Assembly (NCBI GenBank): GCA_963823945.1 | Contig: CAWGNK010000002.1 | Coordinates: 57,699 to 121,698, forward strand | Direction of reading: 5' to 3' | DNA: 64,000 bases | Origin: Bog-793 sp963823945 | GTDB taxonomy: Bacteria; Actinomycetota; Acidimicrobiia; Acidimicrobiales; Bog-793 | Shown: positions 1 to 9,964 of the stretch, piece by piece | Numbering within the stretch: position 1 is the first letter of the stretch | Layout: every line of letters starts with the position of its first letter | Position numbers and translations under genes: made by a program | Notes under the pieces: model-generated | Told to the model about the DNA's origin: nothing | The model's input: the letters and a program-made list of their open reading frames with translations, nothing else | The model's database searches: none

Positions 1-960
1 CGGGTCGACATCCTCGTCGACGCGGCCCAGTGGGCCGCCGAGCTGCGCCGGGAGACGCGCGACGGGCTGACCTCGACACCGAAACGGCTGTCTCCCACCT
101 GGTTGTACGACGACGCCGGCTGCTCGCTGTTCGACCGGATCACCCGGCTGCCCGAGTACTACCTGACCCGCCGGGAGCGGGCGATCCTCGCCCGCCACGC
201 CACCGACATCGCCGGGCTGAGCGGCGCCGACACGCTCGTCGAGATCGGCTCGGGGACCTCCGAGAAGACGCGGCTTTTGCTCGACGCCCTCCGTGCGACC
301 GGGCGCCTCGCCCGCTTCGTGCCGTTCGACATCGCCGTGCCGACCCTCGTCCACGCGGCCCAGACGCTCGCCTCCACCTACGACGGGGTCGAGGTCCACG
401 CCGTCGCCGGCGACTTCCGGCACCACCTCGGCGCCATCCCGGCCGGCGGGAGACGACTGATCGCCTTCCTCGGCGGCACGATCGGCAACCTCGTCCCGGC
501 GGCAAGGTCCCGCTTCCTCGCCGACCTCGTGGCGTCGATGGCCGCGGGCGACACCTTCCTCGTCGGCACCGACCTCGTGAAGGACCACCGCCGCCTCGTC
601 GCCGCCTACGACGACGCCGCGGGCGTGACGGCGGCTTTCAACAGAAACGTGCTCACGGTGCTCAACCACGAGTTCGGGGCCCAATTCGACCCCGAACTGT
701 TCGACCACGTCGCCGCCTACGACGAGGGCCACGAGTGGATCGAGATGCGCCTGCGCTCCCGGGTCGCCCAGCGCGTCGCGGTGCGCGATCTCGCGCTGGC
801 CGTGCCTTTCGAGGCAGGCGAGGACCTGCTCACCGAGGTGAGCGCCAAGTTCCGGATCGCCGGGCTGCGCACGGAGCTCGCGTCGGCGGGCCTGGAACCC
901 GTGGCCACCTGGACGGACCCCGAGGGCGACTTCGCGCTGACCCTCGCGGCGCGCGAATGA
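1..960 (+). CDS. egtD: L-histidine N-alpha-trimethyltransferase EgtD (5' end outside window)
   Basis: SAM-dependent methyltransferase that converts histidine to hercynine, the first step of ergothioneine synthesis. The reading frame is open from base 1 and the usual EgtD lead-in (GLTSTPKRLSPTWLYDDAG) lies upstream of the first internal start at 103, so the gene begins before the window. Family motifs are visible: VEIGSGTSEKT (SAM motif I), FVPFDIA, FLGGTIGNL and VGTDLVKDH. About 319 residues are present, close to the usual full length of about 320. Its TGA overlaps the ATG of egtB by four bases, so the two are probably translationally coupled. Confidence 0.95.
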   Translation, partial: RVDILVDAAQWAAELRRETRDGLTSTPKRLSPTWLYDDAGCSLFDRITRLPEYYLTRRERAILARHATDIAGLSGADTLVEIGSGTSEKTRLLLDALRATGRLARFVPFDIAVPTLVHAAQTLASTYDGVEVHAVAGDFRHHLGAIPAGGRRLIAFLGGTIGNLVPAARSRFLADLVASMAAGDTFLVGTDLVKDHRRLVAAYDDAAGVTAAFNRNVLTVLNHEFGAQFDPELFDHVAAYDEGHEWIEMRLRSRVAQRVAVRDLALAVPFEAGEDLLTEVSAKFRIAGLRTELASAGLEPVATWTDPEGDFALTLAARE

Positions 961-2144
961 CGGGGGTGGCGGGCTACCGGGCGGTGCGCGACCGCACCGA
1001 GGCGCTCGCCGCGCCACTCGGCCCCGAGGACCAGACGGTCCAGTCGATGCCGGACGCCAGCCCCACCAAATGGCATCGTGCCCACACGACCTGGTTCTTC
1101 GAGGAGTTCGTCCTCGGGCCCCACGTCCCGGGCTACCGAGCCTTTCACGAGGGCTACCGGTACCTTTTCAACTCGTACTACGAGGCCGTCGGGCCCCGGC
1201 ACCCGCGGCCCGAGCGCGGCGTGATCACCCGCCCCGGCGTCGCCGAGGTCGCCACCTACCGGCGCCACGTCGACGAGGCCATGGCCCGGCTGATCGACCG
1301 GGGGGCCGGCGCCGCGGCCGGGCTCGTCGAGCTCGGCTGCAACCACGAGCAGCAGCACCAGGAGCTGCTCGTCATGGACATTTGTCACGCCCTGTCGCAC
1401 AACCCGCTCGCCCCTGCCTACGGGGAGCTCCCCTGGCAGGCGCCGGTGCTCGCGGGAAAAGACCGACCGGACTGGCTCCGCCACGACGGCGGGATCGTCG
1501 AGATCGGCCACGACGGGAGCGGCTTCGCCTTCGACAACGAGTCGCCGCGTCACGAGGTGCTGCTGCGCCCCTACGAGCTCGCCCCGTCGCTCGTGAGAAA
1601 CGCCGACTGGCTGGCGTTCATCGCCGACGGCGGCTACGACCGCCCCGAACTGTGGATGTCCGAGGGGTGGGCGACCGTACGGGCGCAGTCCTGGCGCGCG
1701 CCCGAGTACTGGCGGAAACGTGACGGCGACTGGTGGGCCTTCGGCCTCGGCGGGCTCGAGCCCGTGCGGGCCGAGGAGGCCGTCGTCCACGTCAGCTGGT
1801 TCGAGGCCGACGCCTTCGCCCGCTGGGCGGGCTGCCGCCTGCCGCTGGAGGCCGAGTGGGAGGCCCTCGCGCCGGAGCCCGACGACGAGGGGGCCGGGGC
1901 AGCCGGCTTCTACGGCACCGTCTGGCAGTGGACCGCCAGCCCGTACGGGGCGTACCCGGGCTTCTCCCCCGCCGCCGGGGCGGTGGGCGAGTACAACGGC
2001 AAGTTCATGGTCAACCAGCAGGTGCTGCGCGGGAGCGGCCTGCCGACCCCCCCGGACCACGCCCGGCGCAGCTACCGCAACTTCTTCCCGCCGCACGCCC
2101 GCTGGGTCTTCGCCGGATTGCGGCTGGCCCGCGACGCCCCCTGA
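957..2144 (+). CDS. egtB: Ergothioneine biosynthesis protein EgtB (hercynine oxygenase)
   Basis: Non-haem iron sulfoxide synthase that joins hercynine to a thiol donor. The 395-aa protein has an N-terminal DinB-like four-helix domain with the iron-binding histidines (WHRAH near residue 43 and the NHEQQH pair near 138) and a C-terminal FGE/sulfatase-modifying-factor domain (PRHEV, VSWFEADAFARWAGCRLP, VLRGSG, RNFFPP). The start chosen is the ATG overlapping the egtD stop (ATGA); longer upstream reading in this frame is an egtD shadow. The egtD-egtB order differs from mycobacterial egtABCDE; other egt genes may lie to the left of the window. Confidence 0.95.
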   Translation: MTGVAGYRAVRDRTEALAAPLGPEDQTVQSMPDASPTKWHRAHTTWFFEEFVLGPHVPGYRAFHEGYRYLFNSYYEAVGPRHPRPERGVITRPGVAEVATYRRHVDEAMARLIDRGAGAAAGLVELGCNHEQQHQELLVMDICHALSHNPLAPAYGELPWQAPVLAGKDRPDWLRHDGGIVEIGHDGSGFAFDNESPRHEVLLRPYELAPSLVRNADWLAFIADGGYDRPELWMSEGWATVRAQSWRAPEYWRKRDGDWWAFGLGGLEPVRAEEAVVHVSWFEADAFARWAGCRLPLEAEWEALAPEPDDEGAGAAGFYGTVWQWTASPYGAYPGFSPAAGAVGEYNGKFMVNQQVLRGSGLPTPPDHARRSYRNFFPPHARWVFAGLRLARDAP

Positions 2145-2162
2145 GACGGGGCCGCCAACCCG

Positions 2163-2819
2163 TCAGCGCAGCCGGTGCTCCTTGTCGGCGAGGCGCGCCG
2201 CGAAGACCGCCGCCTCGGTGCGCCGCTGCATACCGAGCTTGGACAGGATGTTCGAGACGTAGTTCTTCACGGTCTTTTCCGCGAGGTAGAGCTCGGCACC
2301 GATCTCCCGGTTCGTCTTGCCCTCGGCGACGAGGTCGAGCACCCGCCGCTCGCGCTCGGTCAGGCGGGAAAGGCGCTCGTCCTCCGGACCGCCGGTCCGC
2401 ATCCGGTCGATCAGCTTCTGGGTGAGCGCCGGGTCGAGCAGCGACTCGCCGCGCGCCGCCCGCTTCACGCTGCCGACGATGTCCCGCCCGCGCACCTCCT
2501 TCAGCAGGTAACCGGCCGCACCCGCCATGATCGAGGCGAACAGCGCCTCGTCGTCGGCGAACGAGGTGAGCATCAGGCAGGCGATCTCCGGGTGTGCCGA
2601 GCGGATCTCCCGGCAGACGGCGATGCCATCGGTCTCGCCCTCGCCGAGCCGGACGTCGAGGATCGCGACGTCCGGGTGGATGGCGGCAATGCGGGCAAGG
2701 GCCTCCGCCGCGGTCGACGCCTCGCCGACGACGGCGATGTTCTCGTCGGCGTTCTCGAGCAGGTCCCGCAGGCCCGCCCGGACCACCTCGTGGTCGTCGA
2801 GGAGGAAGACGTTGATCAT
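2163..2819 (-). CDS. DevR/DosR-like LuxR-family response regulator
   Basis: 218-aa two-component response regulator. The receiver domain has the acidic pocket (DDHEVVRAG), phospho-acceptor Asp in VAILDVRLGEG, the switch Thr in MLTSF and Lys in YLLKEV. The C-terminal LuxR-type helix-turn-helix (LTERERRVLDLVAEGKTNREIG...VKNYVSNILSKLGM) is close to DevR/DosR, the mycobacterial hypoxia/NO dormancy regulator. No sensor kinase lies beside it, so the partner is unknown. It converges on egtB with an 18-bp gap. Confidence 0.9.
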   Translation of the reverse strand: MINVFLLDDHEVVRAGLRDLLENADENIAVVGEASTAAEALARIAAIHPDVAILDVRLGEGETDGIAVCREIRSAHPEIACLMLTSFADDEALFASIMAGAAGYLLKEVRGRDIVGSVKRAARGESLLDPALTQKLIDRMRTGGPEDERLSRLTERERRVLDLVAEGKTNREIGAELYLAEKTVKNYVSNILSKLGMQRRTEAAVFAARLADKEHRLR

Positions 2820-2870
2820 GCGAACTCCAGTCTGGCCCCCGCCCCGGCAACCGGCCGGCCGCCCACCACC

Positions 2871-4633
2871 CTATGGCAGTGCCGGCCCCGACTGGCCCGG
2901 CTCCCCCCGCGCCCCGACGAGCGCCTGGACCGCCGCGTCGACGGTCGGGAAGAAGCTGTCGGGGCCGAGCACGGCGCCGAGACCGATCCTTTCCAGCTCG
3001 GCCGCGACGACCGGCGTCGCCCGGGCGACGCCGACGCGCACGTGGGCCGCGGCGAGATCGCGGATCACCCCGGTGAGCTGGCGACCCGCCGTGTAGTCGA
3101 CATCCGAGATCGCCGCGGAGTCGAGGACGAACGAGTCGACGCCCGTGCCCGGTCCGGCCAGCGCGCGGATGCGCGCCACGACGTGATCGGCGTTGGCGAA
3201 CCACAGCGGCGCCTCGAGCATGTAGACGACGACACCCGCGGGCTGCTCGAGATCGAGTCCCGCGCTCGGCAGCACCCAGTTCGAGCTGCCCGGGAGGTGC
3301 CCCAGCACGGCGTCGCGGGGCGCGCCGTACGGCGGGTCCGGTCGAGGACCGCGAGCGTCACGGCGAGGCCCATGCCGATCTTCACGTCGACGAGACCGAC
3401 GACCAGCATCGTCACGGCGGCGAGGCCGAACTCGATCCGGTCGAACCGGAGTATCTCTCGCAGCTCCGGCACCCGGACGAGCCGCACGCCGATCAGGGCG
3501 AGGATCGCGCCGAGCGTCGCGTGCGGGACGTCGTCGAGCCACGAGGCGGCGAAGGCGACGAACACGAGCACGATCGCGGCGGCGCTCAACCCGGCGAGCT
3601 GGGTCTTGCCACCGGCGTTGGCGACGATCTCGGTGCGCGGCGGGCTGGCGTCGAGGGCGAACGAGCCGGTGAATCCCGCCAGCAGCGACCCCGCACCGAT
3701 CCCGACGAAGTCCCGGTTGAACCCCTTCTCGTCAGAGCTCGAGCCACCGAGTCCGCGCACGGTCGCGGCCGACTGGGCGAGCACGACGAGCGAGATGGCG
3801 AGCGCCGGCAGCAAAAGCGCCCGCAGCGCCGCGAAGCTCGACGCCGGGGCGGCGATGTGGGGCAGGCCGGCGGGCACGACGCCGAGCACGTCGACCCCGT
3901 GCGACTTGAGATGGAACGCCGCGACGGCCAGCACGCTCGCGACGAGGGCGATGATCGCCCCGGGGAACCGCTTGGAGAGCCTCTCGGCGCCACCGACACC
4001 GACGAGGACGACCCCGGCGATGGCGATGGTCCAGCCGTTCGTCTGGCCGATGGCGCGCAGCGTCAGCCAGGTCGTCTCGACCGGCCCGTGGCCGGTTGGC
4101 GGCGTCACGCCGAGCACGACTGGGATCTGGCGCAGGACGATGGCGATGCCAACCCCGGCGAGGAAGCCCGTCACGACCGGGGCGGAAAGGATGTCGGCGA
4201 TCCACGCCATCCGCGCCAGCCCGATCAGCATCACGATGAGCCCGACGAGCAGTGCGAGCAGCGAGGCGTCGGCGCGGTAGGTCGGCGACGAGGTGAGCGC
4301 GATCGACGAGACGCTGGCGGCGATGACGGGCGCGATCGTCGAGTCGGCCCCCACCGAGAGCGGGCCCGTCGAGCCGAAGACGGCGATGGCGAGCGAGCCG
4401 ACGATGAAAGCGGCAAGTCCCGCCGTCGCCGGCATCCCCGCGAGGCGGGCCGTGGCGATCTGCTCGGGGACCGCGATGGCGGCCAGCAACAGGCCGGCGA
4501 GCAGCTCTGGCCCGAGGGGACGGTGCCGCCACGGCAGGAACGTCGGGAAGAGCGGAAGCTCGAAACCCGCGCGCCGCCCGCCACGGGGCTGCTCGTCTGC
4601 CAACGCTCCCCCGTTCAGTTGTGATCCCGCCAC
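2871..4633 (-). pseudogene. SulP-family anion transporter with STAS domain, frameshifted
   Basis: Inner-membrane SulP/SLC26 transporter (sulfate, bicarbonate or similar anion). The first ~435 residues give the multi-span SulP domain (start MAGSQLNGG, then ELLAGLLLAAIAVPEQIATA and IAVFGSTGPLSVGADST). The reading frame breaks after VLDRTRRTARP; the C-terminal STAS domain (DAVLGHLPGSSNW...VDSFVLDSAAISDVDYT) continues in another frame to the stop at 2871. Adding one base to the four-G run at 3317-3320 (plus strand) restores a single ORF of about 587 codons. The break may be a sequencing error, in which case the transporter is intact. The substrate cannot be read from the sequence. Confidence 0.85.
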
Positions 4634-4879
4634 GTCAGCCGGGCGCCGGGCACCTCGGCGCCCCCACGACCGGGCGGGGAACGCCGGTGGCGCACGCGAC
4701 GAGGTGGCGATGCAGGGTCCAACCGTCCTCCTTGACAGCTCTCCGACTGTAGGACGATCGTGGCTCGCCGGTCATGATCCACCTCACCTCGAACGGGGCC
4801 CGGTCCGGACCCCATCGGGACGTGCCACACCCCTCCGGGCGGCGAACGCCACCTTCCGGGGAGGGCCTCACCGCATCGC

Positions 4880-6325
4880 TCAACCGGGCCCGGCCCCGAA
4901 GCTCGGCACGCTCGCCGTCATGTCGCAGACCTCGGCGTAGCGCGCCCGGACGGATTCGAGGGACTCTGCCTCGTAGGTCGTGGCCCTCCCGGAGCTCCAG
5001 CTCGGGGGATCGGCTTCCCCGCCGAGCGCCCACGCCGCCTGTCGCGCCGCGCCGACGGCGACGTGCTGGGCCGCCACCGGAACGACCACCGGGCGTCCGA
5101 GAATCCCCGGGGCGATCCGACGGACCGCTTCGGAGCGGCTCCCGCCGCCGATGAGGATGACGCGCCCGGCGCGCACGTCCTGGGTGAGGAGGGCGTCGAG
5201 CCCGGCCGCCAGGCCGCACAGCACGCCCTCCACCACGGCACGGGCGAAATAGGCCGGGGTGGCCGTGGAAAGGCGCAGACCGTGCACGGCACCGGTGGCG
5301 AACGGCCGGTTCGGCGTCCTCTCCCCTTCCAGGTAGGGGACGACGACGAGACCGCCGGCGCCGGCGGGCGCTTGCAGGGCGAGCGTGAAGAGCTCCTCGT
5401 GGGCGACACCGAGGAGCCGAGCCGCCGCGCTGAACACCCGCGCCGCGTTCAGCGTGCACACGAGCGGCAGGAAACGACCGGTCGCGTCGGAGAAGCCGGC
5501 GACGACCCCGGTGGGATCGGCGACCGGGTGGTCACAGACCGCGAAGACTGTGCCCGAGGTCCCGATCGACACCACGACGTCTCCCGGGGAGGCGAGCACA
5601 CCGAGTGCCGCGCCGGCGTTGTCTCCGGTGCCGCACCCCAACAGAACGCCCTCCGCGGTGTGACCGGCCGGCTGCGAGGGGTCGAGGATCCCCGGCAGCT
5701 CCGCCACCCGCCCGAGGGCGCGCGCGAACAGGTCGAGACGGTATTCGCCTGCGGCTGGTGAGAAGTAGCCCGTCCCGCTGGCGTCGCCCCGGTCGGTAGC
5801 CAGGGCGTTCCCGCCGAGCACCTGGCCGGCACGCGCCCCTCCGAGCTGCCAGGTGAGCCAGTCGTGGGGAAGGCACACCGACGCGGTCCGGGCAGCATGC
5901 ACCGGCTCGTGTTCGGCGAGCCAGCGCAGCTTCGTCACGGTGAATGACGCCGTCGGAACGCTGCCGACGGCCTCGGCCCACGCCTCGGCCCCTTCGCCGG
6001 GTCCGCCGAGCTCGTCAAGCAGCTCGGCGGCCGCCACTGCCGAGCGGGTGTCGTCCCAGAGCAGCGCCGGGCGGATGACCGCGCCGTCCTCGTCCAGGCA
6101 CACCATCCCGTGCTGCTGCGCCGCGACGGCGATCGCGGCGACGTCGCCGAGTCCCCCCGCCTCGTCGAGCGCCTTGTGCAGCGCCTCGAGCCAGTGGGCC
6201 GGGGCGACCTCCGTCCCGTCCGGATGCGGCGCGCTCCCCGAACGCACGACGACACCGGTCGCCGCGTCGCACACCACCACCTTGCAGGACTGGGTCGACG
6301 AGTCGACCCCGGCGACAAGCGTCAC
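4880..6325 (-). CDS. xylB: Xylulokinase-like FGGY carbohydrate kinase
   Basis: 481-aa FGGY-family sugar kinase. N-terminal ATPase fold motif AGVDSSTQSCKVVVCD, AAQQHGMV and LLWDDTRS are typical of xylulokinases; the second domain has LLGCGTGDNAGAALG, VSIGTSGTVF and IGGGSRSEAVRRIAPGIL. Expected reaction is ATP-dependent phosphorylation of D-xylulose or a related ketopentose in the cytoplasm. It starts at GTG 6325, 130 bp after the aldo/keto reductase on the same strand. Because the nearby isomerase is FucI/AraA-like and not XylA, the true sugar may not be xylose. Confidence 0.88.
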   Translation of the reverse strand: MTLVAGVDSSTQSCKVVVCDAATGVVVRSGSAPHPDGTEVAPAHWLEALHKALDEAGGLGDVAAIAVAAQQHGMVCLDEDGAVIRPALLWDDTRSAVAAAELLDELGGPGEGAEAWAEAVGSVPTASFTVTKLRWLAEHEPVHAARTASVCLPHDWLTWQLGGARAGQVLGGNALATDRGDASGTGYFSPAAGEYRLDLFARALGRVAELPGILDPSQPAGHTAEGVLLGCGTGDNAGAALGVLASPGDVVVSIGTSGTVFAVCDHPVADPTGVVAGFSDATGRFLPLVCTLNAARVFSAAARLLGVAHEELFTLALQAPAGAGGLVVVPYLEGERTPNRPFATGAVHGLRLSTATPAYFARAVVEGVLCGLAAGLDALLTQDVRAGRVILIGGGSRSEAVRRIAPGILGRPVVVPVAAQHVAVGAARQAAWALGGEADPPSWSSGRATTYEAESLESVRARYAEVCDMTASVPSFGAGPG

Positions 6326-6454
6326 CGCTCCCCCCGGTCCGCCCCTCGCCTTCGCCGACCGGTCACACCGGGGAGCTGGCGGGAGGGATCGCCGGCGTAC
6401 GAGGTTTGCTGGCCTCTCCCCGGGGGGCTCGGCCTGCGAAACGCCCGGAGTTCC

Positions 6455-7504
6455 TCAGTGGTACGGACGCAGCAGCGTTTCATCGCCCGCACTGAGTCGA
6501 TCCGAGGCGGTGTTGGCCTGATGCCAGTAGGGGTAGAGGAGCCGCGGCGCGCTGACCGCGTCGAGCCGGGACCGCTCGTCACCGGTAAGCGTCCACTCGA
6601 CGGATCCGAGGTTGTCGAGGAGCTGCTCCTCGTTGCGGGCGCCGATGATCAGCGAGGTGATCGCCGGGCGCCCGAGCAGGTAGGCGAGCGCCACCTGCGC
6701 CGGGGAGACGCCGCGGCCCGAAGCGACCTCCACGAGCGTGTCGATGATGCGGTACATCCGGTCCTGGTCGTAGACCGGCGGCTCGCCCCAGGGGGTCGTC
6801 TGGCGCGAACCCGCCGGTGGTTCCACGCCCCGCCGGTACTTCCCCGAGAGCAGTCCGCCGGCGAGCGGGCTCCAAACGAGCACCCCGACCTGCTGGTCGA
6901 TCGAGAGCGGGATGAGCTCGTACTCGGCGTCCCGGTCGAGCAGGGAGTAGTAGATCTGCTGGGTGACGTAGCGCTGCAGCCCCAGGCGCTCGGACACGCC
7001 GAGCGCCTTCATGAGATGCCACGCCGAGTGGTTCGAACAGCCGACGTAGCGCACCTTTCCCTCGTGCACGAGGGTGTCGAGCGCGTCGAGCGTCTCCTCC
7101 ATGGGGGTCAGGCCGTCCCGCTGGTGCACCTGGTACAGGTCGATGTAGTCGGTCCCGAGGCGGCGCAGGCTCGCCTCACAGGCCGACAGCAGGTACCGGC
7201 GCGAAAGCCCGGCGTCGTTCTGGCCCGGTCCCATCCCAAAGCGCGCCTTCGTGGCGAGCACGATCTCGTCGCGGCGCCCCCTTAGCACCTCGCCGACGAT
7301 CTCCTCGGACCGCCCGTCCGAGTAGACGTCCGCCGTGTCGATGAAGTTGACGCCGCCGTCGAGCGCCCGGTCGACGATGCGCCGAGCCTCATCGATCTCG
7401 GTCTCGCCGACCAATGCGAACTTGCCACGACCCCCGAATGTCATCGTGCCGAGGGCGAGGGCGGAAACCCGCAGACCGGTAAAGCCAAGCTGGCGGTACT
7501 CCAT
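6455..7504 (-). CDS. Aldo/keto reductase
   Basis: 349-aa NADPH-dependent oxidoreductase of the (beta/alpha)8 AKR family, YhdN/tas-like subgroup. The catalytic tetrad is visible as Asp and Tyr in FIDTADVYSDG, Lys in LATKARFG and His in YQVHQRDG; the cofactor-binding end carries ITSLIIGARNEEQL. An AGGAGC ribosome-binding site precedes the ATG. It is followed by the xylulokinase-like gene and preceded at a distance by the sugar ABC transporter, so a role in reducing or oxidising the imported sugar is plausible but inferred from position only. Confidence 0.85.
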   Translation of the reverse strand: MEYRQLGFTGLRVSALALGTMTFGGRGKFALVGETEIDEARRIVDRALDGGVNFIDTADVYSDGRSEEIVGEVLRGRRDEIVLATKARFGMGPGQNDAGLSRRYLLSACEASLRRLGTDYIDLYQVHQRDGLTPMEETLDALDTLVHEGKVRYVGCSNHSAWHLMKALGVSERLGLQRYVTQQIYYSLLDRDAEYELIPLSIDQQVGVLVWSPLAGGLLSGKYRRGVEPPAGSRQTTPWGEPPVYDQDRMYRIIDTLVEVASGRGVSPAQVALAYLLGRPAITSLIIGARNEEQLLDNLGSVEWTLTGDERSRLDAVSAPRLLYPYWHQANTASDRLSAGDETLLRPYH

Positions 7505-8028
7505 ATCGGCGGCTCCTTAGCTGTCTGAGATGATCGATTCAGACGCGGATGGCGTCTCACGGCTGGTCGGGATGACTCGCGCCGCAGGTCCCGCCGAGAG
7601 ACTATGCCGCCACGGTGTCCAGTACTTCGCCGAGAGGTGCGACGACGCTGTGGCACGACGAGCCGGGCCGTGAACCGTGCGAGGTCCTGGAGAACCGCTA
7701 CCAGGTCGCGGTCGGCGCTGAACAGCGCGTCAACCTCTGCATGGATGCACGTGGCCGGAGGGACTCGTAATGGCACGGGTGCAGATCCCCTGCGTGCGTT
7801 CGTTGCCCTTGAAAGAACCCCCGCCCGCTGCGCTTGTGCACCAGGGAAAGACACCGTCCTTCGGGTCGGCCGATCCCATAGGCCAGCGTCGCTCGTCGCC
7901 TGCAAGGTGGCCGCGACGGCCGAGAACCTCCCCGCGGCTTCGCTGGAACAAGGCGCAATCCAGGCTCGCTTGGCAGCGTGTCGTCTGGCGTCGAATCGAG
8001 CGGCTTCCCCAATCGCGGGGCAGCCCGA
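7505..8028. other. 524-bp gene-poor stretch
   Basis: Separates the aldo/keto reductase from the ABC ATPase gene. Open frames on both strands lack recognisable domains and good ribosome-binding sites. It presumably holds the promoter of the aldo/keto reductase-kinase pair and the end of the ABC transcript; no clear terminator hairpin was found. Confidence 0.4.
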
Positions 8029-8847
8029 TCAGGAGTCGAGGGCCTGCCGCAGCTGCGACCGGTAGCTGCTGACCATCAATTCGGTCAGCTGTTCGAGCGA
8101 GGTCTCCTCTGTGAGCCGGTCGATGGTGATGCGACCCTCCTGCATGACGTTGACCCGGTCGCAGAGCTCGAAGAGGTGCGCGTAGTTGTGGTCGATGATG
8201 ATCATCGAGACGTTTCTGCTCGAGGCGAGCCCTCTCACGAGGTCGATGATGAGACGCGACTCGCGTGCCCCCATGGCGGACAACGGCTCGTCGAGCAGCA
8301 GGATCTTGGCTTCTGCCCGCGTCGCGCGCGCGACCGCAACTGCCTGCCGTTGGCCGCCAGAAAGCTGGCCGCTCTCGGTGTCGATGTTGGGGACGTAGAC
8401 ATTGATGTCGTCGAGATAGCGGGCAGCGCTCTCGCGCATCTTGCGTTTGTCGAGCAACTGCAGCGGTCCGAAGCGGGTGATTTCGTGGTTCAGGAAGAGG
8501 TTCAAGAACACGGGCAGCTGCGGAACGAGGGCCAAGTCCTGGTACACGGTCTCGATGCCGTGCGCGGCCGCGTCCTGAACCGAGTGGAGCCGCACCTCAT
8601 GGCCGTCGAGCAAGATATGACCCGCATCCGGTGGGTAAAACCCGCTCAAGATCTTGACAAGAGTGCTCTTGCCTGCCCCGTTGTCTCCGACCAGGCCGAG
8701 CACCTCGCCCGCGTGCAGGGAGAGGTTGATGTCGCGCAGTACCGACAGCGGACCGAAGCTCTTGGTCACGCCCCGCACCTCGAGCACTACCTCGGCCTGC
8801 TCGACGCTGGCCACTGAGGTCCCGGCTGGTTCGAAGGTGTCGCTCAT
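8029..8847 (-). CDS. Sugar ABC transporter ATP-binding protein (CUT2, FrcA-like)
   Basis: 272-aa single ATPase domain powering sugar import at the inner face of the membrane. Walker A is GDNGAGKST, Q-loop TVYQDLALVP, signature LSGGQRQAVAVARA, Walker B ILLLDEPLSA and switch His in IIDHNY. The single nucleotide-binding domain resembles FrcA-type proteins; many ribose-type ATPases (RbsA) carry two domains. It lies 16 bp downstream of the permease and completes a binding protein-permease-ATPase operon. Confidence 0.92.
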   Translation of the reverse strand: MSDTFEPAGTSVASVEQAEVVLEVRGVTKSFGPLSVLRDINLSLHAGEVLGLVGDNGAGKSTLVKILSGFYPPDAGHILLDGHEVRLHSVQDAAAHGIETVYQDLALVPQLPVFLNLFLNHEITRFGPLQLLDKRKMRESAARYLDDINVYVPNIDTESGQLSGGQRQAVAVARATRAEAKILLLDEPLSAMGARESRLIIDLVRGLASSRNVSMIIIDHNYAHLFELCDRVNVMQEGRITIDRLTEETSLEQLTELMVSSYRSQLRQALDS

Positions 8848-8863
8848 CGTCCCGTTCCCCTCG

Positions 8864-9928
8864 TCAGCCCATGCGGGTGCGCGTGGCCACGCGGTCGAGC
8901 CACACGTTCAGGGCCATGGCCGCGATCAACACGAGGCCGACGTAAACGTAGAAGTCATTGCTGCTGATCCCGATGATCGTGAGACCGGCTTCGAGCACCC
9001 CGATCAGGAGGCCACCGATGAGGGCACCGATCACGGTGCCCCGGCCGCCAATGAGGGAGGTCCCGCCGATGACGCAGGCGGCGACGGCGTAGAGGATGTA
9101 GTTGATACCGAGGTTGCCCGGGTCCAGGCTGCCGTACTTGATGGAGTCGACGATCCCGACCATCCCGGCCAGGAACGAGCAGAGCACGAAGCACCAGACC
9201 TTCACTCGGCGGACCGGGACGCCGGCCTCGGCGGCTCCCATCAGGTTGCCGCCCGTCGAGATGACCCGCACGCCGAAACGAGTCCGCCGGAGCATGAACT
9301 GGACGACGAGCACGATCACGAGGACCCAGAGGATCTCTGACCACTCCCAGACACCGAACATCTGGCTGAAGAAGCCCACGTGTTGGACCGCGCTTGTTAT
9401 CTCTGGGGGGACCGCCCCGGGAACGGGCGTGGCCTCGGTGTCGTTCGAGTAGATGAGCACCATACCGACCAGAATGAAGTTCGTTGCCAGGGTCGTGACG
9501 AACGACGGCACGTTGAACATCACTGTGATCAGGCCGTTGATCGCTCCTATCCCCGCGGCGACGCCGAGCGCGATGAGGATGGCCCACCCGACGGGAATCC
9601 CGGAGGTCCACATCCAGTACATGACCCAGGGCGCGAAGAGGAAAACCTGCCCCGCGGAAAGGTCGATCTCTCCCAGCACGAGCACCAGCACCTCGCCGGC
9701 GGCGATCGCTGCATACGGCCCCGCATAGCCGACGACGGCTTCCAGGCTGAAGGTGGTGAGGAACGCCGGCGAGTCGACCCAGAAGAAGACGAACAGACCG
9801 AGCGCGATTATGAACGGAGCGATCTCGCGCTGCGCGACGAAAAGACGCCACAAATAGCGGCGCAATCCTAGAGAAGATTGCCCGACCGAGCCCTGAGGCT
9901 CGGTCGGGCTAACCACGGCAGAGGCCAC
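8864..9928 (-). CDS. Sugar ABC transporter permease (RbsC/FrcC-like)
   Basis: 354-aa polytopic membrane protein of the ribose/fructose (CUT2) permease family with about 8-10 hydrophobic segments. Family signatures include VLVLGEIDLSAGQVF (the EIDLS motif of these permeases), VPSFVTTLATNFI and IGGTSLIGGRGTVIGALIGG. It sits 36 bp after the substrate-binding protein and 16 bp before the ATPase gene. Confidence 0.92.
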   Translation of the reverse strand: MASAVVSPTEPQGSVGQSSLGLRRYLWRLFVAQREIAPFIIALGLFVFFWVDSPAFLTTFSLEAVVGYAGPYAAIAAGEVLVLVLGEIDLSAGQVFLFAPWVMYWMWTSGIPVGWAILIALGVAAGIGAINGLITVMFNVPSFVTTLATNFILVGMVLIYSNDTEATPVPGAVPPEITSAVQHVGFFSQMFGVWEWSEILWVLVIVLVVQFMLRRTRFGVRVISTGGNLMGAAEAGVPVRRVKVWCFVLCSFLAGMVGIVDSIKYGSLDPGNLGINYILYAVAACVIGGTSLIGGRGTVIGALIGGLLIGVLEAGLTIIGISSNDFYVYVGLVLIAAMALNVWLDRVATRTRMG

Positions 9929-9964
9929 TATCGGGCGACCTCCGAGTGCTCTTCTTACCGCCGA

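Noticed and set aside
717..2096. 459-aa minus-strand frame across egtD/egtB
   Set aside because: Antisense shadow of two well-supported genes; composition is typical of GC-rich opposite-strand frames and no domain is seen.
4634..4879. Riboswitch or short peptide upstream of the SulP gene
   Set aside because: GC-rich stems occur, but no known riboswitch core could be matched and the short frame has no support.
7650..7755. Possible transposase or regulator fragment on the minus strand (AEVDALFSADRDLVAVLQDLARF)
   Set aside because: A vague resemblance to starts of some transposases, but only ~25 residues and no second motif; not enough to call.
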